Shown in pieces: positions 1 to 7,836 of a DNA stretch of 61,876 nucleotides. The DNA is from Candidatus Heimdallarchaeota archaeon (GTDB lineage: Archaea > Asgardarchaeota > Heimdallarchaeia > JABLTI01), in contig JAHLVZ010000005.1 in assembly GCA_019058165.1 (NCBI GenBank), forward strand, positions 1-61,876, read 5' to 3'. The translations under genes and the position numbers were made by a program. The notes beneath the pieces are model-generated. The model ran no database searches. It was not told where the DNA came from and was given only the letters and a program-made list of their open reading frames with translations. Numbering within the stretch: position 1 is the first letter of the stretch; each line of letters starts with the position of its first letter.

Positions 1-510
1 ACGGCATCTCCGTTCAGTGCCCCTTCTACTCCACCTCCCCCACCTCCAAAACCTGCTCCAGCAGCAACTGCTGGTGGTGGACCAGGTAGTGCAGCTGAAG
101 CTGCCTCTATGTTAGGAGTAACTTTGAAGAAAGCACCAACAAAAACAGCCCCAGCAGCTGCTCCAGATTCAGGACCATCTTTCCTAACTGGAGTCACTAA
201 TCCTGATGCTCCAGCCGCAACAAGTCCAGGTGGTGCTATACAACCTGATGCTGTAGCACCCACAAGTATGGGAGCTAGTAGCGGTGGTGTAGCCGCTCCC
301 GGTGGCGGATTTAGAGGAGAATTAGCTGAAAAATTGGCAAATAGACGTCAAAAAGTAGCACAACAAATAGAAGATGATTTTGATGCTCCTGATCTTGCGA
401 CTGAACCTGGTGAAGAAGCAGAGGAAGCTGCAGAAGAATCTACAAGTAGTGAGTTAAAATTAGATCTTGAGGATGAACTTCGTAGTGCATTTTCAAAACT
501 AAAAGGTTAA
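1..510 (+). CDS. Proline/alanine-rich protein with WH2-like helices (5' truncated)
   Basis: The reading frame is open from the first base, so the N-terminus lies outside the window; the ATG at 109 is internal. The visible part starts with a polyproline run (six prolines followed by KP) inside a Ser/Pro/Ala/Gly-rich, presumably disordered stretch. Two short basic elements stand out: one ending LGVTLKKAP, and an amphipathic helix FRGELAEKLANRRQKV. An acidic Glu-rich stretch and a final charged helix (DLEDELRSAFSKLKG) follow. Polyproline, a basic WH2/Ena-like helix, an acidic stretch and a helix together recall actin/profilin regulators, but this is inference from composition; no catalytic domain is visible. 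The gene ends 7 bases before the ThiI-like gene, so the two may be co-transcribed. Confidence 0.7.
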   Translation, partial: TASPFSAPSTPPPPPPKPAPAATAGGGPGSAAEAASMLGVTLKKAPTKTAPAAAPDSGPSFLTGVTNPDAPAATSPGGAIQPDAVAPTSMGASSGGVAAPGGGFRGELAEKLANRRQKVAQQIEDDFDAPDLATEPGEEAEEAAEESTSSELKLDLEDELRSAFSKLKG

Positions 511-517
511 TATACTT

Positions 518-1240
518 ATGAAAAGGAAAGCAGTTTGTTTAATTAGCGATGGGTTAGATTCACCTATCGCCACTTTTCTCATTGAACGTTCTGGGGTAGA
601 GGTTGTTGGTTTGAATTTTGACAATAAACCAATGGTAAAGCCTTCCAAAATGAAAAAACAACACAAAGAAGGTACAGTAACAGCTATAAAAGAAGAAAAG
701 AGCATTATTTCTATCAGCCCAATTCGAAACATAGCTCAAGCACTTGTGAATTCCTTTCTGAGTCAAACTTCCTTTGAGTTATACGTTGTTCCGAACGGTA
801 AAGACTTGGAAAAAATAGTTACAGAATCTAAAGATCCAAAAATTAACTGTATTCTTTGTAAAAGATTAATGCTTAAGAAAGCAGAGGAATTGGCGAGGAA
901 TATCAATGCTGATTATATTGTTACAGGGGAGATTCTAGGGGAACAAGCAAGTCAGACTATAGAAAATCTAAGGACTATTGAAAGTGTTTTATCAGAAAAG
1001 AAATTAATTAGACCAAATATTGGATTAAACAAAGAAGAAGTTATTAATTTATCAAGAGAAATTGGTGCGTACAAATTTTCTGAAATTGCTGCGAAATACA
1101 CATGTGCAGCAGTTCCCAATAAACCTGCAACACAAGCACATCTTGATAGAATTGTTACTGCTGAAAAATACCTGATTTCAGAGAAAATGATTGAAACAAG
1201 TTTTCAGAAAGCAAATAAGTATGTTTTAAAGAAAAAATAA
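518..1240 (+). CDS. ThiI-like PP-loop protein (tRNA/thiamine sulfur transfer)
   Basis: A 240-residue PP-loop ATP pyrophosphatase domain resembling the C-terminal half of ThiI, which adenylates a substrate for sulfur transfer (4-thiouridine in tRNA and, in some organisms, the thiazole of thiamine). The PP-loop reads SDGLDSP near residues 10-16. A CxxC-K-R motif (CILCKR, about residue 110) and the sequence TGEILGEQASQTIEN are typical of ThiI. Full-length ThiI has an N-terminal ferredoxin-like/THUMP region of about 170 residues; it is absent here, and the gene begins directly at the PP-loop. The start is ATG, 7 bases after the upstream stop. ThiL lies 800 bases downstream. The family call is firm, the exact substrate is not. 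Confidence 0.8.
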   Translation: MKRKAVCLISDGLDSPIATFLIERSGVEVVGLNFDNKPMVKPSKMKKQHKEGTVTAIKEEKSIISISPIRNIAQALVNSFLSQTSFELYVVPNGKDLEKIVTESKDPKINCILCKRLMLKKAEELARNINADYIVTGEILGEQASQTIENLRTIESVLSEKKLIRPNIGLNKEEVINLSREIGAYKFSEIAAKYTCAAVPNKPATQAHLDRIVTAEKYLISEKMIETSFQKANKYVLKKK

Positions 1241-1442
1241 AAGAAGAAATTTGATGACTTGGAATTGTGAATGTGTTGAGTATTTATATTTTAATAAAAA
1301 TTATAATGATGAACTCATAATCTTTCACTAAAATTGTTTTCCAAATCGATTTCAATTTGGTGCTGTTTTGGTGTATCAAAAAAAATTCGTCTATCTCAGA
1401 AATTGTATATAGAGAAATCTTTTTGAATAAGTATAAGAATGA

Positions 1443-1886
1443 GTGGTTCATCAAAAAGAGGACGATGATTTATTGAAGGGCATAATAACAGCTTCAAAAC
1501 TAGTTTCATCTCCAAAAGAGATAGCTTTTCCTGATTCTGTAATATCTGATCTAGCGGATATGAGTGGTGACAGTGGCAAAATTTTGATAGTGTATGCTTC
1601 TAACGTTAAAGCAATTTACTTCTTTACTGTGGAATCTGAAGTTATCAAAATCGGCATTAAGATTTATCCCTTAACTTCCCGAATAGTTGCTAAGATTATG
1701 GCAAAAATAAATGAATTTGCCAACAAAATTACCTATTCAACAGGCCTATGTTTGGTCGATGATGTTTGTGTATGGGAAGGTTTCTTGGAAACACGTCATC
1801 TTACTCGTTCAATGGAAGAAGTAAAGAGCTTACTTAAGGAAATTGAAGAAGTACAAGATGTTTCGATAGAAGAAGTTCCTCATTAA
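1443..1886 (+). CDS. ACT-like small protein, paralogue of the 7,287-7,727 gene
   Basis: A 147-residue protein that I cannot name. Its centre alternates predicted strands and helices like a ferredoxin/ACT fold: a KILIVYAS strand, a second strand KIGIKIYPL, a helix IVAKIMAKINEFANK, then YSTGLCLVDDVCVWEGFL. The motif YSTGLC-x4-C-x-(W/F)-(E/D)-G recurs almost unchanged in the product of 7,287-7,727, and the two proteins align over most of their length, so they are paralogues. The chosen start is GTG. An ATG two bases earlier opens another frame that stops after nine codons. A regulatory, ligand-binding role is a guess from the fold only. Confidence 0.65.
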   Translation: MVHQKEDDDLLKGIITASKLVSSPKEIAFPDSVISDLADMSGDSGKILIVYASNVKAIYFFTVESEVIKIGIKIYPLTSRIVAKIMAKINEFANKITYSTGLCLVDDVCVWEGFLETRHLTRSMEEVKSLLKEIEEVQDVSIEEVPH

Positions 1887-1916
1887 ATTTTATTTTTTTA
1901 TCCCAACTTCTTTTAA

Positions 1917-1929
1917 TTTATTTATATAA
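1917..1929 (+). promoter_or_regulatory. Possible TATA box upstream of thiL
   Basis: The stretch TTTATTTATATAAC is a good archaeal TATA element in the gap between the ACT-like gene and thiL. Transcription would start about 25 bases downstream, leaving a leader of roughly 75 bases before the thiL ATG. Prediction by eye only. Confidence 0.35.
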
Positions 1930-2028
1930 CAGTACTTTAAATTAGGTCAATTAATAAGTGAGTTAATTGGAAGACTTATTTAAGAATTAATTTGTGTTAA
2001 ATCAGAGTAAATAGATGTGGAATCAATA

Positions 2029-3018
2029 ATGAATAAATCTCTAGGAGATATAGGAGAACGAGCACTACTTAAGATGTTTGAAAAACTCGTCGATTCTGGT
2101 GACTTGCCTTTTAATGATGATGCTGTTGCATTTTCAATTTCTGAGAAGCAATCAATGGTAGTAAATATTGATACCTTTGTAAAAAAAACTGATGCCCCAC
2201 CTAATATGACACCAGCTCAAATGGGTAGTAAAGCAGTTACAATGACTATTAGTGATTTAGCAGCAAAAGGTGTTCAACCACAAGTTATTGTTGCTTCAGG
2301 AGCATTTCCTGAAGATTTTTCAGTAAAAAATACAATTGAACTTGTTACCGGTATAAAAGAAACCTCACATCGTTACAACACTCGATTTTTAGGTGGGGAT
2401 ACAAATACTGCTGATGATATTATCCTCTCTATTGTCGCACTAGGATTGGGTCAAAAAAAGAACCTAATACTCCGTTCTGGAGCTATGAAAGGTGACATTA
2501 TTTGTACAACAGGTTATTTCGGTTTGACTGGAGCAGGGTTCAAAGTTTTTTTAGATAATTATTCCGCGACTGAAAATCAGAAGAGTAAATTTAAGAACGC
2601 AATTTATAATCCAGTAGCACGGCTTAAAGAGGGATTATTGTTCTCTCAATTCGGGAAAATTCACAGTTGTATTGATAGTAGTGATGGGTTAGCGTGGAGT
2701 TTGTTTGAATTATTAAGAAATAAAGACGAATTAGGAATACTTCTTGATAAGATCCCGATTGATCCAGATGTCACCGTTTTTGCAAAAAAGCATAATATTC
2801 AAACAGAAGAGCTGGCATTATATGCTGGAGAAGAATTTGAGTTAGTATTCACTCTTAAAGAAGAAAATTATTCTGAACTTCAAAAGCTTATGAAAACTCA
2901 AAAAATGGACATTTTTAAGATAGGAAAAATTACGGATGAGAATCCTGGATTAATTCAATTAGTTAAAGATGAAAAAACAATAGATATTTCTCCTAAGGGT
3001 TGGGAGCATTTCTCATAA
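2029..3018 (+). CDS. thiL: Thiamine-monophosphate kinase
   Basis: ThiL phosphorylates thiamine monophosphate to thiamine diphosphate with ATP, the last step of cofactor synthesis, in the cytoplasm. The protein belongs to the PurM/SelD/HypE fold. Visible landmarks are GDIGERALL near the N-terminus, the acidic pair in FNDDAVAF, the NIDTFVKKTD strand, a Met/Thr-rich segment ending ISDLAAKGVQP, GGDTN in the metal/ATP region, CIDSSDGLAWSL, and a late GEEFELVFT. The length of about 330 residues is normal. A GTG four codons upstream (2017) is also in frame; I prefer the ATG at 2029 because family members begin with a LxDIGE-type sequence shortly after the start. The ThiI-like gene nearby suggests local thiamine and tRNA sulfur functions. 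Confidence 0.92.
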   Translation: MNKSLGDIGERALLKMFEKLVDSGDLPFNDDAVAFSISEKQSMVVNIDTFVKKTDAPPNMTPAQMGSKAVTMTISDLAAKGVQPQVIVASGAFPEDFSVKNTIELVTGIKETSHRYNTRFLGGDTNTADDIILSIVALGLGQKKNLILRSGAMKGDIICTTGYFGLTGAGFKVFLDNYSATENQKSKFKNAIYNPVARLKEGLLFSQFGKIHSCIDSSDGLAWSLFELLRNKDELGILLDKIPIDPDVTVFAKKHNIQTEELALYAGEEFELVFTLKEENYSELQKLMKTQKMDIFKIGKITDENPGLIQLVKDEKTIDISPKGWEHFS

Positions 3019-3044
3019 GTTGAGCTATTTTTTTGATTAAAGAA

Positions 3045-4415
3045 ATGGGAAAATTAAAAACAGTGAAGAATTATCCCAAGTTCATGCTAGAGCTTGCACT
3101 TAATATTTTGAAAGACAACAGATTATGCGATAATTGCTTAGGTAGGCAATTTGCTCTAGTTGGTTTTGGATTAACAAATAAGGAAAGAGGACACATTCTA
3201 AAAAATGCTCTCATCCTAGAATTATATAATAAAATACCAGATGATACGGAAGCAGTTAGCATTAATCAAAATATAGCAAAAATGGGTAATGTTTTAGCTG
3301 TGCAATCATTACAGAGGAAAGAATGTGAAATTAATCTTAATTCAGCAAATGATTCTGCTTGTGAATTATGTGAAGGATTATTTGATCAGTTAACGAATTA
3401 CGTTAAACCCGTTGTTTCCAAATTAAAGGATGAAGATTATCAAAGCTTCATTGTTGGTGCGAAAATCCCTCCCGAAATCCTTGAGAAAGAAGACAATATC
3501 AGGGCTAAATATAATATAACAACCGGAGAGAGCATAAAGTCTGAGTTTACTCGTGAAATTGGCAAATTAATTATGAATCAAACAAATAAAGAACCTGATT
3601 TCGAATTACCCGATATAACGATAATTATTGATTTATCTAACCAGAATATTACTCTTCAGAAGAGATCACTCTTCATTTATGGAAGATATAGAAAATTCAT
3701 TCGAACAATACCACAAACAAAATGGCCCTGCTATGATTGCAATGGTAAAGGGTGTATTAGATGCAACTATACTGGAAAAAGATATACAGAAAGTGTCGAA
3801 GAATTAATTGCTGGTCCAATTCTTAAAATAGCGGGAGGAATAGGATCAAGGTTTCATGGTGCAGGGAGAGAAGATATCGACGCATTGATGTTGGGAAACG
3901 GCAGACCTTTTGTTATTGAGATAAAGGAACCAGAAAAACGCAACATTGACTTGAAGAAGATTGAAAAGAGAGTAAATAAGAAAACAAAGAGAAAAGTTCA
4001 GATTTCAAACCTATCGTTTGCGAATAAAAAGAAAGTTCAAGAGATAAAGAGTCAAGCTAAAAAAACTAGGAAGACATACAGAGCAACGATCACACTTGAT
4101 AAAGATATCCCAGATGAATTATTCCTTAAATTACAGAACGAATTAAAGGAAACAAAATTGAAACAACAGACGCCTAAAAGAGTTCTACATAGAAGATCCG
4201 ATCTTGTGAGAGTTAAAACGGTATATAGTGTTTCAATTAAGAAACTAGCGGAAAGAGAAATTGAAGCTGAAATAATTGGAGAAGGAGGATTATATATCAA
4301 AGAGTTAATTTCTGGTGATGATGGTAGAACAAAACCAAGTTTTTCGAGTATATTAGATTGTCAAGCTAAATGTGTAAAGCTTGATGTAGTTTATTTGCAT
4401 ACTGATGAAAATTGA
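3045..4415 (+). CDS. pus10: tRNA pseudouridine synthase Pus10
   Basis: Pus10 makes pseudouridine 54 (and often 55) in the T-loop of archaeal tRNAs. The N-terminal part carries a zinc-binding CDNCLGRQF motif, paired with CELC about 80 residues later; a THUMP-like middle domain follows. A Cys-rich CYDCNGKGCIRC insert precedes the catalytic core FHGAGREDIDAL, which holds the catalytic aspartate (in REDID), followed by GNGRPFVIEI, the usual Pus10 active-site signature. The length of about 456 residues is normal. A TTG four codons earlier (3033) is an alternative start; no convincing Shine-Dalgarno separates them. The gene is 26 bases downstream of thiL and probably in the same transcript. Confidence 0.93.
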   Translation: MGKLKTVKNYPKFMLELALNILKDNRLCDNCLGRQFALVGFGLTNKERGHILKNALILELYNKIPDDTEAVSINQNIAKMGNVLAVQSLQRKECEINLNSANDSACELCEGLFDQLTNYVKPVVSKLKDEDYQSFIVGAKIPPEILEKEDNIRAKYNITTGESIKSEFTREIGKLIMNQTNKEPDFELPDITIIIDLSNQNITLQKRSLFIYGRYRKFIRTIPQTKWPCYDCNGKGCIRCNYTGKRYTESVEELIAGPILKIAGGIGSRFHGAGREDIDALMLGNGRPFVIEIKEPEKRNIDLKKIEKRVNKKTKRKVQISNLSFANKKKVQEIKSQAKKTRKTYRATITLDKDIPDELFLKLQNELKETKLKQQTPKRVLHRRSDLVRVKTVYSVSIKKLAEREIEAEIIGEGGLYIKELISGDDGRTKPSFSSILDCQAKCVKLDVVYLHTDEN

Positions 4416-4424
4416 ACTAATCTT

Positions 4425-4859
4425 TTAGTCTAGCCAAGCATTCATATATTCTTGAAACAAATTATCTTCAACAGTGATTTCCTCAAATTGTTCTGTTTTT
4501 TCTGCTATTTCTCTTGCTAAAAGATGATAACAAGATGGAGCTTCTTTCCGAAGCAAGGCAGTAAACAAGAAATCTTTACAAGAACAAAAAGAATTTTCGA
4601 TAACGAGATATTCCTTTTCTTGCCCTTGAACAGTCCATTTAATGACACCGGATGGAGAAAAAAGGTATCGTTTCACCCCATTTGCGCCTATAACTTCTAA
4701 TGCTTTTCTAATACGCTCACCAAAGATTCCTTCGAAAAATTCAATGTCTTTTATTGTTAGCTTAGAACCTTTCTTAATATTGGAGAGTAGTTTTGGAAAT
4801 GCTTGGAAGGATTTCATTTTTTCAAAAGTTGTTGAATTTTCTGTGCTTTTTTCCTTCAC
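4425..4859 (-). CDS. SWIM zinc-finger protein, Sws1/ZSWIM7-like
   Basis: A 144-residue protein with the SWIM zinc-finger pattern C-x-C-x(n)-C-x-H: CSCKDF, then SCYHLLA about 17 residues later. The order of elements resembles eukaryotic ZSWIM7/Sws1, a small Shu-complex partner of Rad51 paralogues: a helical N-terminus containing FGERIRKALE, a strand pair RYLFSPSG and IKWTVQG, the SWIM motif with an F-x-F/L-x-x-L-L-R-K stretch, and a C-terminal helix. Sws1-type proteins promote homologous recombination. It lies on the same strand as, and 60 bases downstream of, an RNase H-fold protein, which fits a recombination or repair pair. The SWIM call is strong and the Sws1 orthology is likely but unproven. 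Confidence 0.78.
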   Translation of the reverse strand: MKEKSTENSTTFEKMKSFQAFPKLLSNIKKGSKLTIKDIEFFEGIFGERIRKALEVIGANGVKRYLFSPSGVIKWTVQGQEKEYLVIENSFCSCKDFLFTALLRKEAPSCYHLLAREIAEKTEQFEEITVEDNLFQEYMNAWLD

Positions 4860-4919
4860 TTATGAAACTCTCCTAGTACTAGGACTTGTCATCAGTTAAT
4901 AAACTAATCTTCTCTGAAA

Positions 4920-5753
4920 CTATGATTGCTTATTCTCTGATTTCTGAATAGAAATTGCTTCTTCAAGAGTTAATCTGCCAGATGCTACTTTTATTGCGAG
5001 TTCTCTCGAAATTGTGACATCACCTCTTGAATACTGACGAGAGAGAACTTGGATTTCTTTAAGTTCTCCATCTGAAGTTTCACATGTTTCAGGTTCTTTT
5101 ACGCTTTCACCAAGACGAAAGGCAATTTGCATTGCTGCTGTAGCATCTTTTCCTCCGTGTATTTTCATGCCCTCTTTCACACTCTCTAGAAAGATCTCAT
5201 TAGCTTCTTGACCACGCTCCGGGGTTGTATGTAATTCATCTACAACTTCCAAATCAACATGTTCGGGTTTTACATTAAGTAATTCATTAAGAATGAGAAT
5301 TTGACGGTATCCACCTGTAGAACCAATTCGGATAATAGCCATTTTTGCTGGCAAATTTTTTAACGTGAGAAGTATAAAATTAACTGCTTCTTTAATATTC
5401 CTAGTTTCTAATGTGGATTGTAAACATCCATCAGTTATAACAGCAACTCCAATGGTAAGTCCAGGATCAACTCCAATAATCAAGGATTCCCAAATTTTTT
5501 TTCCTTCGATACCCAACATTATCTTCGAATACGCTTTATCTAGATTTAGAGTTTCAACTTTAGAAAGAACAACCATGTTACTATAAGTCAAGTTCTTCTG
5601 ATTGGATTCTTCTTCAGTTGTTACAATTAATATCGAATCTTTAGAAGGGGGATCTCCAGGCTGAAGTTGTTCAATACTAAAACCTTTTTGTGATAATTTC
5701 TCTCGTAAAAGATGGCATAATCGAAAATCCATAGTTGCAAGGGAAATTAACAT
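4920..5753 (-). CDS. RuvC/RNase H-fold nuclease-like protein
   Basis: A 277-residue protein. Residues 1-85 form an uncharacterised N-terminal domain. From about residue 92 the sequence IIGVDPGLTIGVAVI is a textbook first strand of the RNase H/RuvC fold, with the catalytic-type Asp followed by PG. A conserved late helix GGKDATAAMQIAFR carries the Asp expected at the C-terminal end of such active sites. The central acidic residue is less clear: VDELHTTPERGQEAN could provide it. A basic C-terminal tail follows. The fold suggests a structure-selective nuclease such as a Holliday junction resolvase or a YqgF-like RNase; the Sws1-like neighbour favours a DNA role. No exact family name is recognised. 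Confidence 0.65.
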   Translation of the reverse strand: MLISLATMDFRLCHLLREKLSQKGFSIEQLQPGDPPSKDSILIVTTEEESNQKNLTYSNMVVLSKVETLNLDKAYSKIMLGIEGKKIWESLIIGVDPGLTIGVAVITDGCLQSTLETRNIKEAVNFILLTLKNLPAKMAIIRIGSTGGYRQILILNELLNVKPEHVDLEVVDELHTTPERGQEANEIFLESVKEGMKIHGGKDATAAMQIAFRLGESVKEPETCETSDGELKEIQVLSRQYSRGDVTISRELAIKVASGRLTLEEAISIQKSENKQS

Positions 5754-5922
5754 TTGAAAGCTCCTTTAATTTGTATTTTAACTAAACTAGGTTTTATTTA
5801 TTTAATATATTTTTTAATAGCACCTCAAATTATAAAAAATTCGCATAATTATTCTAAAAGATTAAATACATTAAAGAAATTGTTCAAACAAAAACTATTT
5901 GTGTTTAAACTGAGTTGATTCG

Positions 5923-6615
5923 ATGAGTAAAGTTACCTATCCGTTATTATTAGTGAATTTAAAGACGTACCCACAAGGAACTGGTAAGAAAGCACTTGAG
6001 CTTGCAAAAATATGTGAAAAGGTGATGAAGAAAACTGATGTGTGCATCGCTGTTGCTGTACAAGCTGCAGATATAAGATTGATAAGCACAGAAGTTGATG
6101 TGCCAGTTTTTTCACAACATATTGATCCAATAACTCCGGGCAGCAATACTGGACAAATATTAATAGGAGCAATAAAAGAAGCAGGTGCAATTGGAACACT
6201 AATTAATCATAGCGAAAAGAAAATCAAGCTTGCCAGTATAGCCAAAATTCTACAGTTAACCAAGGAAAATGATTTGTTTAGTTGTGTTTGCGCTAGTACA
6301 TCAAAAATTGCAGGAGCAATTGCTGCACTTGAACCAAATTGTTGTGCAATAGAACCTCCTGAATTAATTGGCTCTGGCATATCAGTTAGTACTGCGAAAC
6401 CAGAAATCATAACTGAAACTGTTGATATTATGAAAAAAATTAACTCGCAAGTAGTTCCCCTTTGTGGTGCTGGAATAACAAACAGTGGCGATGTGAGAAA
6501 AGCACTCGAGCTTGGAACAAAAGGGATTTTGGTGGCATCTGGAGTAGTAAAAGCAGCGAATCCTGAGAAAATCCTTGAAGAAATGGCGAACGTCTCTAGA
6601 GATTTTACAGATTAA
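5923..6615 (+). CDS. tpiA: Triosephosphate isomerase (archaeal type)
   Basis: Interconverts dihydroxyacetone phosphate and glyceraldehyde 3-phosphate. The 230-residue length is typical of archaeal TIMs, which are shorter than the 250-residue bacterial and eukaryotic forms. Visible catalytic landmarks are the N-terminal NLKTY lysine, the NHSEKK histidine and the IEPPELIG glutamate, followed by the flexible loop GSGISVSTAKPE and the phosphate-binding CGAGITNSGDV and ILVASGVVKA. The gene is monocistronic, starting with ATG after an AT-rich gap of 170 bases that separates it from the divergent RNase H-fold gene. Confidence 0.95.
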   Translation: MSKVTYPLLLVNLKTYPQGTGKKALELAKICEKVMKKTDVCIAVAVQAADIRLISTEVDVPVFSQHIDPITPGSNTGQILIGAIKEAGAIGTLINHSEKKIKLASIAKILQLTKENDLFSCVCASTSKIAGAIAALEPNCCAIEPPELIGSGISVSTAKPEIITETVDIMKKINSQVVPLCGAGITNSGDVRKALELGTKGILVASGVVKAANPEKILEEMANVSRDFTD

Positions 6616-6649
6616 AAATTCAATTAACTTCTCAAAAAAAAAGAGGAGT

Positions 6650-6657
6650 TTTATATA
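6650..6657 (+). promoter_or_regulatory. Possible TATA box (TTTATATA)
   Basis: TTTATATA preceded by a purine-rich AAGAGGAG stretch, in the gap after tpiA. It could drive the RHH gene, but the start codon is 120 bases away, so the leader would be long. By-eye prediction. Confidence 0.3.
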
Positions 6658-6778
6658 GGTATAGGAGAAAACTAAAGAAAAATCGCTTAAAAATGAACAG
6701 AAACTAATAAGCGAATATGTGAATAATATGTGACTTTAATTAACAAAAACTTGTAAAACAATAATTGGAGATTTATCG

Positions 6779-7273
6779 TTGTCAGAAGAAATTACTATTA
6801 AAGTTCCAAAAAAACTTGCAGAATTTATTGATAATCTTACAAAAGAGGGGTACTATAGTTCGAGAAAAGATTTTACACGAAGTTCTATTGAAATTGTTGC
6901 TCAATTATATGGTCTGCCAAAAACAAAGAAGGGAGGAAAATCACTACTCGATGTTTTAGGTGATAATAAGACGCAAGTTGCTGAACCCATAAAAACTAAA
7001 ACACCACAACCTCTTCCTCCAAGAGTAGTAGCAAAGAAAGCAGAAACTCTAACTCCAGAAGAATATGATGTTCTTGATCTATTTGCAGGTGCAAAATTTG
7101 ATTATGAAGATGCATTGTATGCTAGATATACTATGGAGTTAATGAAATTAGCAAAAGCCCCAATACAAAAGGAAGAATTTTTGAAACTTCTGAAAGGATT
7201 AGCAACAAAGAAGAAAATTGATAAAACTGAGCACAGTGGTAAAATTGTATGGAAGCTGATTGATAGTTATTAG
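6779..7273 (+). CDS. Ribbon-helix-helix DNA-binding protein
   Basis: A 164-residue protein. Residues 1-48 form a ribbon-helix-helix (CopG/MetJ-type) domain: a short strand EITIKVPKK, helix LAEFIDNLT, the SSRKDFTRSSIE turn-helix. A Pro-rich linker (PQPLPPR) leads to a C-terminal helical domain with a winged-helix look (LTPEEYDVLDLF...IDKTEHSGKIVWKLI). This suggests a transcription factor or nucleoid protein, probably a dimer. The start is TTG (TTG TCA), chosen because the sequence TTGGAG lies 10 bases upstream as a ribosome binding site. It converges on the minus-strand ACT-like gene that ends 14 bases later. Confidence 0.75.
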   Translation: MSEEITIKVPKKLAEFIDNLTKEGYYSSRKDFTRSSIEIVAQLYGLPKTKKGGKSLLDVLGDNKTQVAEPIKTKTPQPLPPRVVAKKAETLTPEEYDVLDLFAGAKFDYEDALYARYTMELMKLAKAPIQKEEFLKLLKGLATKKKIDKTEHSGKIVWKLIDSY

Positions 7274-7286
7274 TAAGTGTTATTGA

Positions 7287-7727
7287 TTATTCGACTTCAA
7301 GTGTAGATATATCTAATCCTGTTATTCCTTCAATTGCCATTATTTCAGCTTTTAAATTTTCAACATCAATTTTTTCAAATTCTTCTGAATCAATGTATCC
7401 ATCAAACACACATTTTTCTTCCATAAAACAAAGTCCTGTTGAATATAGCGCTTTGACTCCTAACTTTAAGAAGAGATTACCAATTCTCCTGAGGAAATCA
7501 GGCGTAAGCTTTCCAATATCAATTGCAACTTTGTATACTATATTTGTTGTAGTTGGGATAATTCGTATTATTTTTGTGTTTGGTGTAAGTATAATTACTG
7601 CGTAATTTCCTGCTTCTGGTTTTAAAGCAGCTAAGAATTCATCTGTTAATTGAACAGATTTCATTGGTTCCAACTTGAGCATTTTTGCAATAGTTATTTT
7701 TGGAATTTCTTTGCTTTTTTTCGCCAT
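7287..7727 (-). CDS. ACT-like small protein, paralogue of the 1,443-1,886 gene
   Basis: A 146-residue protein of the same family as the product of 1,443-1,886. Shared landmarks are a helix then TDEFLAAL, a strand YAVIILTP, IIRIIPTT, a helix DFLRRIGNLFLKLG, then YSTGLCFMEEKCVFDGY and a C-terminal helix-strand GITGLDIS. A longer frame exists (to 7772), but the sequence GAGGT sits 7 bases before the ATG at 7727, which decides the start. The fold prediction is ferredoxin/ACT-like; the function is unknown. Two copies of one family within 6 kb suggest paired or heteromeric sensors, which is speculation. Confidence 0.65.
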   Translation of the reverse strand: MAKKSKEIPKITIAKMLKLEPMKSVQLTDEFLAALKPEAGNYAVIILTPNTKIIRIIPTTTNIVYKVAIDIGKLTPDFLRRIGNLFLKLGVKALYSTGLCFMEEKCVFDGYIDSEEFEKIDVENLKAEIMAIEGITGLDISTLEVE

Positions 7728-7836
7728 ATTATTCAACCTCGTTTTTACCAGAATTTTTTTGAAAAAGACCACTTCTATTTAAAAGCTGGTTTTTTTACCC
7801 TATTAATGATTGAAAAAACTAATAATTAAATTATTC

